Positions 11,271 to 20,219 of a DNA stretch of 64,000 bases are shown here, piece by piece; the stretch's first letter is position 1, and each line of letters opens with the position of its first letter. Where the stretch lies: assembly GCA_949825045.1 (NCBI GenBank), contig OX463808.1, positions 25,853,674 to 25,917,673 on the forward strand, read 5' to 3'. The stretch is from Argyresthia goedartella (Eukaryota > Arthropoda > Insecta > Lepidoptera > Argyresthiidae). The position numbers were made by a program, and so were the translations under genes. Under the pieces are notes generated by a model. That model had not been told where the DNA came from. It ran no database searches and saw nothing but the letters and a program-made list of their open reading frames with translations.

Positions 11271-11568
11271 TGTTAGGAGGCCTATGGTGTCTGTCTTTTT
11301 AAAAAAAAACTACAATGTTCGCCTAACTAGTTTTATTGTCTTTTGACAAATCTTACAAGATCACTACGACACAACTTTTATAACTTCTTGAAAGTGGAGG
11401 CGACCGCTCCTCGCAATTGAACAATTCTAACTGACTAAAAAAAATATTATTCAAGTAAATGGCAGGTAACCAAAGGGCTGACTCTGCAATAGAATATCAT
11501 GGAAATATACACGTTACAAGGTGATCTGCTTGTTTAGCTTTTATTACAAAGAAAACAGGGTTATAACA
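11271..11568 (-). repeat. 3' LTR of the gypsy element
   Basis: 298 bp. On the plus strand it starts TGTTAGGAGGCC and ends GGGTTATAACA. No difference from the other LTR (19699-19996) was found by eye. Confidence 0.95.
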
Positions 11569-11583
11569 GCTCCCCCATTTTGA
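11569..11583 (-). other. Polypurine tract of the gypsy element
   Basis: Read on the minus strand the sequence just before the 3' LTR is AAAATGGGGGAGC. It is purine-rich apart from two bases and sits where plus-strand DNA priming is expected. Confidence 0.7.
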
Positions 11584-11744
11584 CGAAGCTTCATCCCTAA
11601 GAATGAAGCGAAGTAAATACATGATAATGATAATAATGAAGAAAGATAAATAAGCAGATAACCGATTTGATTTCAAGAAGTCATTTTACAATACATGGGA
11701 AAATTGAGAAAATGTTATTATACTTAGTTTAGCATCTTATCAAA

Positions 11745-13796
11745 CTAAAAGTTAAGGTTCCTTCTGGATGGATGTTTATATTCTAATTTAAAACTTGTAT
11801 GAGGGGCTGGTAAAGATTTGATTGACCTCTTCTCATCTTCGGATGAGGAGACATCAGTCATTTCTATGGAGTTGGTAATATTAGAGTTATGTTTCACCAT
11901 CTTTTTGTTGTGGCATTGATTAAAAATCTGTATACAACATCCAGAATCCGGTTTAATGTTCCGGTACCTATAACATTTATACAGTTTGTATCCTATAAAT
12001 AAAAACATCAAAATAATCAAAACATAAGTAAACGTTGAATAGTATTGAGCATATCTTATAAAGTGTGACTCTGACTGTAATTTATTTATTTCATTTTCCA
12101 AATTATCTAGGTGGTGAGATGCGTATTTCAAGGACTCTAAGTTAATTTTGCTCAAATTGATAGGGGTTAAATGAGGTAAGGTTTTGTTAAACACTTCTTT
12201 CTTACAACAGTCATCTTGTGTAATATCGAAAGTTATATCTAGAGGAGACTTAATTATATTAGTATAAGAATTACTTGGCATGAGTTGGATAGTCCTTGAA
12301 AATCCAATACATTCTTCAGTTAGTTTAACTATACCAGTTCCTATGATAGAATAGTCGACAATATCGTCGTGACATTTTATAGTAAGTTTGCTAGGATCGG
12401 ACTGTACATAAATCCATCTATTATTACTAAGCTTTTGCCAAATATCTATCTGGCCTATGAGTAGTTTTGAAAAACATTGGGAAGGTAGTGATAATGTCAC
12501 TTCCGTAAGGAGCTTAGATTCACAGTTAGGGTTACCTAAGCTAGAAAATATTGAAACTAGTTCACATATAGAATAATTACCACTAATAAACTTACATTTG
12601 TCTAGATTATTAAACATAGCATAATGAATTCTGTTATCACTAAGTCCAATGTAGTTATCAGAAGGTTGAATGAGCGCAAAAGTACGGGTAACCCGTGATT
12701 CATCATGTGGAGTAGGTAAAGGTATGTTTTTATAAACCATGAATGTTTCTGACGTTATCAGTGGGACCTGCAGGACAAACACTATTTTATTGTTGTAGTA
12801 ATAGGAACTAAGTTTGGACGCGTCAATTATAGAGTGGATATTGTTTACGTTAAGTGGCAATGGAAAGTCCAGACGTTTGTCTAGTTGGTTACTATGCATT
12901 GATAACTCATTGAACAGATTTAAAGGGCTTATCACACTAGGATGTAATACATTGACCTTAGAAAATAAAATAGCATTTAACGTAGTATCTAATAAATTCG
13001 ATACAGAAAGTACAGAACTTTCTATGATGTTTAGTAAACTATTTATCCTAGAGATATAGAACAGTTCGTTGTCTATCTTGGTAATTTGAGACAGGATCCC
13101 ATTCATGTTGTCAATTTGGGAGTTTATTTTGATTTCATTTTGACTAAGTTTGTAAATAGTAGAATTAAAATTATTTATGGTAGATTTAACAACATGAATG
13201 TTATCCTTCATCAAGTGAAATAGTTCATTTTCACTTTTCTTACACGATTCGATAGCGGAATCGTATTTTCTGGCATCATCGGCATCCAGGGTTCCGAAAA
13301 AGAATTTCAGGATTTCCCCACCAAATTCTAGAGATCGCTTGACTTTACTTTGGGATTTACTCAAAGTTATGTGAGATAGTGATTGCAGTTTAATTAAATT
13401 TGATTGCACTAAAACATCGATAGGGCTGAAAGCTTCTTTACATTGGATCAAATCTGATAGTTGTATTTTATTGCAAAGTTTCTCAGATTTTTGTAAAAGT
13501 GTTTCGATATTATCAAGATAAGGATGTAATGATATAAGCTCAATGTGTGTTACTACTTTCCAGTAGTCGTTATAGAAATTAATCGAAGTTACGGGTTCAA
13601 AGTAAATTCCTGGGCTATGAACTATTGGCGTGATTTTCGATTCAGCGCTGCATCCGTAGAGCAAGGCTCTGGAAACAAGGATAATGAAAAAGGTTATGTT
13701 TAGACTAGTTAGCAGGTTTAATTTCATTAGTATGGTGTTTGACATGTTTACGGCCCACTTGTAAAGAGACATTATGTTTGTTATGTACTTTGACAA
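11745..13796 (-). CDS. env: Envelope-like fusion glycoprotein of the gypsy element
   Basis: This 683-aa frame is the third ORF of the element and overlaps the end of pol by 92 bases. Errantiviral env proteins are membrane fusion glycoproteins related to the baculovirus F family. Visible features are a hydrophobic signal-like segment (about residues 31-47), a basic cleavage-type site KVKR (151-154) followed by a hydrophobic stretch with FFFGTLDADDARKY, several N-glycosylation sites and Cys residues, and one membrane segment at about 590-605 with a tail of roughly 78 residues. The frame is unbroken. Env is normally made from a spliced mRNA, so the first ATG may not be the one used; I did not identify the splice sites. 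Confidence 0.88.
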   Translation of the reverse strand: MSKYITNIMSLYKWAVNMSNTILMKLNLLTSLNITFFIILVSRALLYGCSAESKITPIVHSPGIYFEPVTSINFYNDYWKVVTHIELISLHPYLDNIETLLQKSEKLCNKIQLSDLIQCKEAFSPIDVLVQSNLIKLQSLSHITLSKSQSKVKRSLEFGGEILKFFFGTLDADDARKYDSAIESCKKSENELFHLMKDNIHVVKSTINNFNSTIYKLSQNEIKINSQIDNMNGILSQITKIDNELFYISRINSLLNIIESSVLSVSNLLDTTLNAILFSKVNVLHPSVISPLNLFNELSMHSNQLDKRLDFPLPLNVNNIHSIIDASKLSSYYYNNKIVFVLQVPLITSETFMVYKNIPLPTPHDESRVTRTFALIQPSDNYIGLSDNRIHYAMFNNLDKCKFISGNYSICELVSIFSSLGNPNCESKLLTEVTLSLPSQCFSKLLIGQIDIWQKLSNNRWIYVQSDPSKLTIKCHDDIVDYSIIGTGIVKLTEECIGFSRTIQLMPSNSYTNIIKSPLDITFDITQDDCCKKEVFNKTLPHLTPINLSKINLESLKYASHHLDNLENEINKLQSESHFIRYAQYYSTFTYVLIILMFLFIGYKLYKCYRYRNIKPDSGCCIQIFNQCHNKKMVKHNSNITNSIEMTDVSSSEDEKRSIKSLPAPHTSFKLEYKHPSRRNLNF

Positions 13797-16700
13797 CCCT
13801 ATATGGACCTTTCCAAATAGGGGATAGAGCCTTGCGTAACCTATGATGCTGCTTTAGGTAAACCATGTCACCGGTTTTATAATGTGAATCGCGAGAATGA
13901 GCATCGTAGTATTGTTTTGACCTTTCTTTACTTGCTATTATGTTCTGAATAGCCTTTTCACGGCTGAAACGCATCCTATATTGCAGGGCACGGATATATT
14001 CACTATAGGTAGTATTGTTAGACGTATCGTATAATGAGTTGGGAATAGATGGTTTATAACCATATAGAAGTTCGTGTGGTGTGAATCCAGTAGTACAGTG
14101 TGGAGTGGTATTGTAGGCTAATATAGCTGTAAATAAGTAGCAATGCCAGTCATTCTGATTTTCATTGACAAATGATTTAAGATACTCTTTTAGAGTTGCA
14201 TGAGAGCGTTCAAGAGCTCCGTTTGTTTGTGGATGATATGGAGTGGTAAAAAGGGGCTTAATTTTTAAAATTTCTGTCAGTTGTTTGAAAAGATCTGATG
14301 TGAAACAGGTACCCAAGTCTGTTAGGATGTGTTTTGGAAATCCGAAAAGGGATATGAAATGCACTAGGTTACGTGCTATCTCTTCACTTGTTGCACCGAC
14401 CATAGGGTAGGCGCTTGAGAATTTTGTGAGGTCATCTTGTAGTGTCAAGATGAACTTGAAGTTTTGGAAGCCAGCGTCCGGTAAGGGACCTACGACGTCG
14501 AGAGCTAATCGTTCAAATGGTTTAGTGGAGGTAGAAGTTATTTCCATAGGGGCTTTATTTGATATCCTTAAGGGTTTGTTAATTTGGCACAATTTACAAT
14601 TTTTGACATAGTTTTCGATATCAGACCGCATGCCTTTCCAGTAGTAGGAGGCCTTGATTCTGTTATACATTCGTTTTGAACCTGGGTGACCAGCGATAGT
14701 AGAATCGTGGTTTTCTTTGAGAATTTTAGGAACTTCGGCAGGAGTTGGGTAAATCATTTGATTTTTATAAACATGTATCTTAATGTTCGTGTTGTGGAAA
14801 ATGTGAGAGATCATGTTATAAATCTTTGTGTAAGCTATCTTAGAGAATGGATCGGAAAAATCTGGTAATGCAAGGTCTGTGGTCTCCGGACTATCTTCCA
14901 GAATCTGGTCTCGGAGTTTCATGAGTAAATTATATACATCCTTAAATTTAGTTTCCTCGTAGTGGTGGATTTTTGTGAATAGAAAGTAGTACATTTTATT
15001 ATTCATATTTACGCTTTTAATCGTAAATGGTTCGCGTTCGGAATCAAGTAAGTCAGCGGAATTTAGTTGAGACATTAGCTCTTCACAATGTGGCATAGAA
15101 TAGTCAAAGTCCAGTGAGACGGGACACGCGATTGATTTAAGCTTAGATAGATGGAGAGCTTCGGTATGTTCTTCCATTATGGTATTTGGAGTAGGGATTC
15201 TATTTGTAAATTGTTCCTTAAAATATTTTTCATATGGAGAGTTAAGTAGATTTTGGGAATCAATGATATTCACAGGACAACGCGATAACGCATCGGCGTT
15301 GGAGTTAAGGCGACCTTGTTTATATACAATTTCATAGTCGTATTCCTCTAGTTTAAGGCGCCAGCGAATAAGTCGGCTGCCAGGATCCTTAACGTTGAAT
15401 AGCCAGACTAATGGCCGGTGATCCGTCACGATTTTAAATTTGCGACCAAAAAGGTAAGGGCGGAATGTTTTGACAGCATAAATTATGGCTAGTAATTCCT
15501 TTTCAGTGGTCGAATAATTTCCTTCAGGCTTGTTTAAGGTTCTGGATGCATAGGCTATAGGTTTGTCTTTACCTATATCACCTTGTGAAAGGACTGCACC
15601 TACCGCATAATTAGAAGCATCCGTTGTGATCACAAACGGGGCAGAAAAATCAGGATATTGGAGTAGAGGTGCAGTGGTGAGCTTTACCTTGAGGAGTTGA
15701 AAAGCGTTTTCTTGTTCTGAAGTCCAATCGAAAGGGATATCCTTTTTGAGTAGTGATGTTAAGGGTTTTGTGATTTTCGAGAAATTTTCAATGAAGCGTC
15801 GATAATAACCGACAAGACCAAGGAAGGATTTGATTTGCTTTACATTGGTTGGTACTGGGAACTCAGTAACAGCTTTAATTTTTTCGGGATTGGGACTGAC
15901 TCCTTTGTCTGTAATTATGTGTCCTAAGTAAGCGACTTCCCGTCTGAGAAATTCACATTTATCAGGTTGTAATTTTAAATTGAATTGTCGCATCCTGTCG
16001 AAGACAAGTTGTAACTTGGTCATATGGGAATCCAGGTCATGTGAGTAGATTATGCAATCGTCGAGATAAACGTAACAGTGAAGGCCTTGAAGGTCTGAAA
16101 GAGCTGTATTCATGAGACGCTGAAACGTAGAAGGAGCATTTTTTAACCCGAAGGGCATCCTGGCAAATTCGTAGTGGCCAGTGACGCTCGAGTTAGTACT
16201 AACGGTAAATCCTGTTTTGAGGGCATCTGAAGCACTCATCTTTATTTGATGAAATCCGCTTGCCAGGTCAAGAGTGCTGAAATATTTAGAATGACCCAGT
16301 TGGTCGAGTATGTCGGTGATAAGTGGTAGAGGATAACTTTCAGAAACTGTGACGTCGTTCAAACGGCGGTAATCGATAACAATCCTCCATTTCTTCTTGC
16401 CGGAAGCGTCCATTTTTTTAGGGACTACCCATACGGGAGCACTCCATGGTGAGATAGAGGGGCGGATAATATTTTGATCAAGCATTTTTCGTACTTGAGA
16501 ATCGACTTCTTCCTTATGACAATCAGGAAATCGATATGATTTTACATGAATAGGGGGAGAGTCACCGGAGTTAATAGTGTGCTCGATGGCGTTAGTATAG
16601 GTCAGGGATTCACCATCAAGGTGGAAGATATCAGTGTATTTGCGACAACACTCAAAAAGAGTTGCTTTTTCTTCATCGTTCAGATGATAACAGCGTAATT

Positions 16701-18009
16701 GATTTAAGACTTGATTTATTCGATCAGAATTAGAAACAGAAATAGAGTTTATTTTACGACAAGAATCAGATGTCGTTTCTGATTTCTCAATGGGTGTTAA
16801 TTCCACCGCATAGTCTTTGACGTTGACGTTAGAGTTTGTAGTATTTAAAACTGAGATATTCACTTTGCCATTTGGTTTGATTAAAACTATGCAATTAGCG
16901 ACATAAACACCTTCGCAATAAAGATGATCTAAAACGAGGGCCTCGTTATCTTGGTAGAGCTCGTGTGAGTAATTTGATATTCCGCACTCGATAACGGCTT
17001 CACTGCGAGCCGGTATGATGTAGGTAGGTTGATTATAAACAATAGGCAACTGTACATTGCGAATGTGTATGCTTTTCAATTTGTAGTTAATGTTAACTTT
17101 GAAATGTCCGAAAAAATCACTTCCGATTATTCCGTCATAATCTTCGAGGCACACATCGTCATTTGTGACATGGAATTTAAAATTGATTGTTTCTGAGGGT
17201 AAGTCAATATACAGCTGGAAGGTGCCCAATGTTGTAATTAAGGATTCTGATTTACTTATGCCTTTAATTTTTACAATTTCACGTGAGAGTGCAGGAGTTT
17301 CTTTCAAACTTGAGTTTTTAATTATACTGATGCTTGCGCCAGTGTCGATCAGCAAGCATAGTGGATTCACAGCGTATTTAGTTTGCAAATAAATGTGTGG
17401 TAATGATATTTTTTTATTAGTTATAGTAGTCTCGAGAATTGGTATAAAATCAGGGACAGGGTCGGATTCAGTTAGTTCAAAGTTTTTAATATTTCCCGAA
17501 TCTTGATTTTGAGAATTGTTTTGAAAACTTTTTTGTATTGACAGAGTAGGACTCAGCGAGTGCTGAGGTGACATCGGAATCGTGTTCCGGGATTTATTTA
17601 TAGAACTCTGTGGTTTAGTCAGAGTAGAACTCAGGGCAACCTGAGATGACCTCGGAACTATGTCCCGGGATTTAATTGTATAACTCTGGTCTTTAGGCAG
17701 AGTAGGACTCAGGGTGACCTGAGATGACCTCGGAACTATATTCCGGGATTTAATCGTAGAACTCTGGTGTTTGGGCAGAGTAGGACTCAGGGTAACCTGA
17801 GATGACCTCGGAACTATATTCCGGGATTTAATCGTAGAACTCTGGTGTTTAGGCAGAGTAGAACTCAGGGTAACCTGAGATGACCTCGGAACTGTAGTCC
17901 GGGATTTCTTTAATACATCGGCGTATGATAATTGAGAGATGACCTCAAAGGGTTTGTTATTTGTGCCGTTTTGATTAAGCGATTTCGGCAGGCACACAAC
18001 CGAAATCAT
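13705..18009 (-). CDS. pol: Pol polyprotein of the gypsy element (protease, RT, RNase H, integrase)
   Basis: The frame has 1434 codons. Domains in order: a repeat-rich N-terminus (about residues 36-166, five 26-residue repeats), an aspartic protease with LLIDTGAS (D222), reverse transcriptase with YLDDCIIYS (about residue 646), RNase H (TDASNYAVGAVLSQ), a zinc-binding HHCC region (about 1110-1155, KNCKLCQ), and the integrase core (ALDVVGPLPD, TDLGTCF, QTNGALERSHATLKEYLKS). This order is that of Ty3/gypsy elements. The first ATG overlaps the gag stop (ATGA), but a slippery TTTAAAC just upstream suggests it is made as a gag-pol fusion by -1 frameshifting. A stop in the pol frame lies only six codons before the ATG. 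No lesions were seen, so the enzyme set looks functional. Confidence 0.95.
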   Translation of the reverse strand: MISVVCLPKSLNQNGTNNKPFEVISQLSYADVLKKSRTTVPRSSQVTLSSTLPKHQSSTIKSRNIVPRSSQVTLSPTLPKHQSSTIKSRNIVPRSSQVTLSPTLPKDQSYTIKSRDIVPRSSQVALSSTLTKPQSSINKSRNTIPMSPQHSLSPTLSIQKSFQNNSQNQDSGNIKNFELTESDPVPDFIPILETTITNKKISLPHIYLQTKYAVNPLCLLIDTGASISIIKNSSLKETPALSREIVKIKGISKSESLITTLGTFQLYIDLPSETINFKFHVTNDDVCLEDYDGIIGSDFFGHFKVNINYKLKSIHIRNVQLPIVYNQPTYIIPARSEAVIECGISNYSHELYQDNEALVLDHLYCEGVYVANCIVLIKPNGKVNISVLNTTNSNVNVKDYAVELTPIEKSETTSDSCRKINSISVSNSDRINQVLNQLRCYHLNDEEKATLFECCRKYTDIFHLDGESLTYTNAIEHTINSGDSPPIHVKSYRFPDCHKEEVDSQVRKMLDQNIIRPSISPWSAPVWVVPKKMDASGKKKWRIVIDYRRLNDVTVSESYPLPLITDILDQLGHSKYFSTLDLASGFHQIKMSASDALKTGFTVSTNSSVTGHYEFARMPFGLKNAPSTFQRLMNTALSDLQGLHCYVYLDDCIIYSHDLDSHMTKLQLVFDRMRQFNLKLQPDKCEFLRREVAYLGHIITDKGVSPNPEKIKAVTEFPVPTNVKQIKSFLGLVGYYRRFIENFSKITKPLTSLLKKDIPFDWTSEQENAFQLLKVKLTTAPLLQYPDFSAPFVITTDASNYAVGAVLSQGDIGKDKPIAYASRTLNKPEGNYSTTEKELLAIIYAVKTFRPYLFGRKFKIVTDHRPLVWLFNVKDPGSRLIRWRLKLEEYDYEIVYKQGRLNSNADALSRCPVNIIDSQNLLNSPYEKYFKEQFTNRIPTPNTIMEEHTEALHLSKLKSIACPVSLDFDYSMPHCEELMSQLNSADLLDSEREPFTIKSVNMNNKMYYFLFTKIHHYEETKFKDVYNLLMKLRDQILEDSPETTDLALPDFSDPFSKIAYTKIYNMISHIFHNTNIKIHVYKNQMIYPTPAEVPKILKENHDSTIAGHPGSKRMYNRIKASYYWKGMRSDIENYVKNCKLCQINKPLRISNKAPMEITSTSTKPFERLALDVVGPLPDAGFQNFKFILTLQDDLTKFSSAYPMVGATSEEIARNLVHFISLFGFPKHILTDLGTCFTSDLFKQLTEILKIKPLFTTPYHPQTNGALERSHATLKEYLKSFVNENQNDWHCYLFTAILAYNTTPHCTTGFTPHELLYGYKPSIPNSLYDTSNNTTYSEYIRALQYRMRFSREKAIQNIIASKERSKQYYDAHSRDSHYKTGDMVYLKQHHRLRKALSPIWKGPYRVVKVHNKHNVSLQVGRKHVKHHTNEIKPAN
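17512..17904 (-). repeat. Five 78-bp tandem repeats coding a 26-aa repeat in pol
   Basis: The unit begins RNIVPRSSQVTLSPTLPKHQ and repeats with a period of 26 residues from about residue 37 to 166, upstream of the protease. The first three units are close to identical; the fourth and fifth are more diverged. The repeats are Ser/Thr/Pro-rich and probably disordered. Confidence 0.85.
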
Positions 18010-19073
18010 TCTTGGTTTAAAGCATCATCAGAAGGTTCATCATAGACATTATGCACATGGGCCTGTGCCGAAGTACCTTGTGAGGGATCTTGACCTTGGG
18101 AAGTTTGGGAATTCTTATATTTTAATTTATAACACTCGTCAATGGTGTGACCCTGTTTTTTGCAGTATCTACACTGTTTAGGACCTTGGAGAGAATCAAA
18201 AGCAGGTCTTGAATTGACGGCGTATGATCGTTGGGTTTGAGTTTGATTTTGAGGCTTGTTCCTAAAGCACTCAGAAGAAGTGTGCCCTTTCTTGTGACAC
18301 AACGAGCATTGTTTTGCTCGGTAGAACGACGAAGACGACGATTTGGTGAGGTTATATAATTTTTCCTCTTCAACTGCGCATTGTATAGCGTCATTTAATT
18401 TAGGTGGGTTACGGCAACGCACTATGTTGGAGATTGAGGAGTTTAGGCCCAACAAAAATGTGTTGAGGGCAAGGTCCTCCATGGCAGCTATTCGCCCTAC
18501 GAGTTCGTTTGGCTGTTTGCAATTATAATAAATATCAGATTGCATGCGTGTCAAGATCGATTCTAATCTTATCGAATATTGAGTCACATCTTCAGATGGC
18601 AACTGTTTACAATTTTGAAGATCAACAAGTAAATGTGTGGCATGTTTCTTTTCTCCAAATGTTGCTCGAAGGAAATTTTTTATTCCGTCCCATGAATCGA
18701 AGTTTTTGAGGCTGCAGGCAACCTGCGCCTTGCCTTCCAGTTGGGATATTACATATTTACACAAGACATTGATCTGGTCCGCATTTGCCAACGAAATAGC
18801 ATTATCGCAGTTAGTTAGGAATGCTGGAAGGGATTCTTTATCACCATTGTATGGTTTTATAAATTTAGTCAATACTGACAGGGAGATTTCAGCATTTTTA
18901 TCGACTTTTGGTGGCATGTTGGTTGGAAGAATAGCAGATAAGTCGACACTAGATCCAAAATGAGAGTCAGAGGAAGTATGAGAAGCGTCTGATTCTGAAC
19001 TGATTGATTCGTGACCTTCTGGAAGTTCCGATTTTAATTTGGAATCTTCAGATTCGGATTTGACGTCAGACAT
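18006..19073 (-). CDS. gag: Gag protein of the gypsy element
   Basis: Gag forms the particle that packages element RNA. The 355-aa frame starts MSDVKSESEDSK with an acidic Ser-rich N-terminus. A retrotransposon-gag-type helical core follows (about residues 65-240, with GKAQVACSLKNFDSWDGIKN). Two CCHC zinc knuckles lie near the end: CSLCHKKGHTSSEC (from C256) and CRYCKKQGHTIDEC (from C301). The stop overlaps the pol ATG by one base (ATGA), and the slippery heptamer lies four codons before the stop. About 620 bp of leader separate it from the 5' LTR. Confidence 0.93.
   Translation of the reverse strand: MSDVKSESEDSKLKSELPEGHESISSESDASHTSSDSHFGSSVDLSAILPTNMPPKVDKNAEISLSVLTKFIKPYNGDKESLPAFLTNCDNAISLANADQINVLCKYVISQLEGKAQVACSLKNFDSWDGIKNFLRATFGEKKHATHLLVDLQNCKQLPSEDVTQYSIRLESILTRMQSDIYYNCKQPNELVGRIAAMEDLALNTFLLGLNSSISNIVRCRNPPKLNDAIQCAVEEEKLYNLTKSSSSSFYRAKQCSLCHKKGHTSSECFRNKPQNQTQTQRSYAVNSRPAFDSLQGPKQCRYCKKQGHTIDECYKLKYKNSQTSQGQDPSQGTSAQAHVHNVYDEPSDDALNQE
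18015..18021 (-). promoter_or_regulatory. Predicted -1 ribosomal frameshift site TTTAAAC between gag and pol
   Basis: In the gag frame the codons are GCT TTA AAC CAA GAA TGA. This gives the canonical heptamer T TTA AAC. A one-base backward slip leads straight into CCA AGA ATG, the pol frame. Coronaviruses and some retroelements use the same heptamer. I did not establish a downstream stimulatory structure. Confidence 0.7.
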
Positions 19074-19698
19074 TAATTATTGTGCTATGTTTAGGTAGTC
19101 TTAGACAAAATGTTTGACAATACCAATAAAATAAATGTAAAAATAAATCACCGTAAAACATAAGATGTAGCAGGTAAAATTAAAAGTAGGACTTAAAAAA
19201 ACACTTTCACATGAAAACGGTAGAACACAAAAGTAAACGGGTTTTGTAACTCACAGACACACGACGATATTGGTCTTAAGCTGCATTCTCGGGCTTGGCG
19301 ATGGTATCACGCGGCAGGTTGCGTGACGTGGGCAGGCAGCGCGTGACGCGTGTCTAGTGACAGCGCTTGGTGACCACGCGGCGACAGGCGGCGTGTTAGA
19401 TTTTTGGCTGGAAACGGGCTGCAGGATAATGCACCCAGGATGTTGGGCGATGGTGATGATGAGCTAGAGCTGTTCGTCGGGCACGTTGAATGGAGTACCC
19501 GCAGTGGTAGTGTTCTGGATCGCGGGCTCACGCTCAGAGGGCGGAGACTGACCGTCGGATCAAGACAGTTAGGTTGTAGCTGATGCGGGCTCGTACTAGG
19601 CACGAGTCTTATCGTCGATCAGGACAAACACTGGCCAGGGATTCGGATTCCTTAGATGTCTGTATGACCTCTTTGGAATCCCACTTCTGACACCAATT
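19074..19698 (-). other. 5' leader of the gypsy element
   Basis: Between gag and the 5' LTR. It is GC-richer around 19300-19600, contains no convincing gene, and probably holds packaging and splice-donor signals that I cannot locate precisely. The 98-codon minus frame at 19307-19603 is Ser/Pro-rich low complexity and unlikely to be real. Confidence 0.6.
19677..19695 (-). other. Primer binding site for tRNA-Leu
   Basis: On the minus strand, three bases after the LTR, the sequence is TGGTGTCAGAAGTGGGATT. This is complementary to the usual animal tRNA-Leu 3' end (AATCCCACTTCTGACA plus CCA). It marks where minus-strand DNA synthesis is primed. Confidence 0.8.
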
Positions 19699-19996
19699 TG
19701 TTAGGAGGCCTATGGTGTCTGTCTTTTTAAAAAAAAACTACAATGTTCGCCTAACTAGTTTTATTGTCTTTTGACAAATCTTACAAGATCACTACGACAC
19801 AACTTTTATAACTTCTTGAAAGTGGAGGCGACCGCTCCTCGCAATTGAACAATTCTAACTGACTAAAAAAAATATTATTCAAGTAAATGGCAGGTAACCA
19901 AAGGGCTGACTCTGCAATAGAATATCATGGAAATATACACGTTACAAGGTGATCTGCTTGTTTAGCTTTTATTACAAAGAAAACAGGGTTATAACA
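19699..19996 (-). repeat. 5' LTR of the gypsy element
   Basis: 298 bp, apparently identical to 11271-11568. It is the promoter-bearing copy for the minus-strand element. The following CTAC is the target duplication. Confidence 0.95.
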
Positions 19997-20219
19997 CTAC
20001 GAAACCAAGGGTCCCGGGTTCGAGTCCCGGTGGGGGCAAATATTTGTTTGATGAGAACTGATGTTTGTACCCTAGTCATGGTTGTTTATCTATCTAAGTA
20101 TTGATATTTATCTATATAAGTATGTGTATCGTTGTCTAGTACCCAAGATACAGGGAATCCTAGTTTGGGGCTAGATCAATGTGTGTAAATGGTGTCCAAG
20201 GTATTATTATTATACATAA

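Larger units (their letters stand above)
11271..19996 (-). mobile_element. Env-bearing Ty3/gypsy (errantivirus-like) LTR retrotransposon, apparently intact
   Basis: The 8726-bp element runs on the minus strand and is bounded by two 298-bp LTRs that look identical by eye (TG...CA ends in element orientation). A 4-bp CTAC target duplication lies at 11267-11270 and 19997-20000. Gag, pol and env are all open and in the standard order. The primer site matches tRNA-Leu and a purine tract precedes the 3' LTR. Env makes it an insect endogenous retrovirus relative. The identical LTRs imply very recent insertion. Confidence 0.95.
11226..20213 (+). mobile_element. tRNA-derived SINE, split by the gypsy element
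   Basis: The left part (about 11226-11270) carries an A-box-like TGGCCGAGTCGG. The right part (19997-20213) carries a B box GGTTCGAGTCC, a unique tail including TAGTTTGGGGCTAGATCAAT, and a (TTA)n end. Together they form a roughly 260-bp SINE with a tRNA-like head. A 5'-truncated sister copy at 54957-55183 confirms the sequence across the break. The gypsy element interrupts it between the A and B boxes with a CTAC target duplication. The SINE lies inside LINE ORF2; I could not identify its own target duplication with certainty. Confidence 0.8.

Noticed and set aside
19307..19603. 98-codon minus-strand ORF in the gypsy leader, considered as an extra viral gene
   Set aside because: Ser/Pro-rich low complexity in the untranslated leader, with no family resemblance.
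19997..20040. tRNA gene suggested by the B box GGTTCGAGTCC
   Set aside because: It belongs to a SINE head; the sequence lacks a foldable complete tRNA and continues into a SINE body and (TTA)n tail. The same applies at 32063 and 54975.
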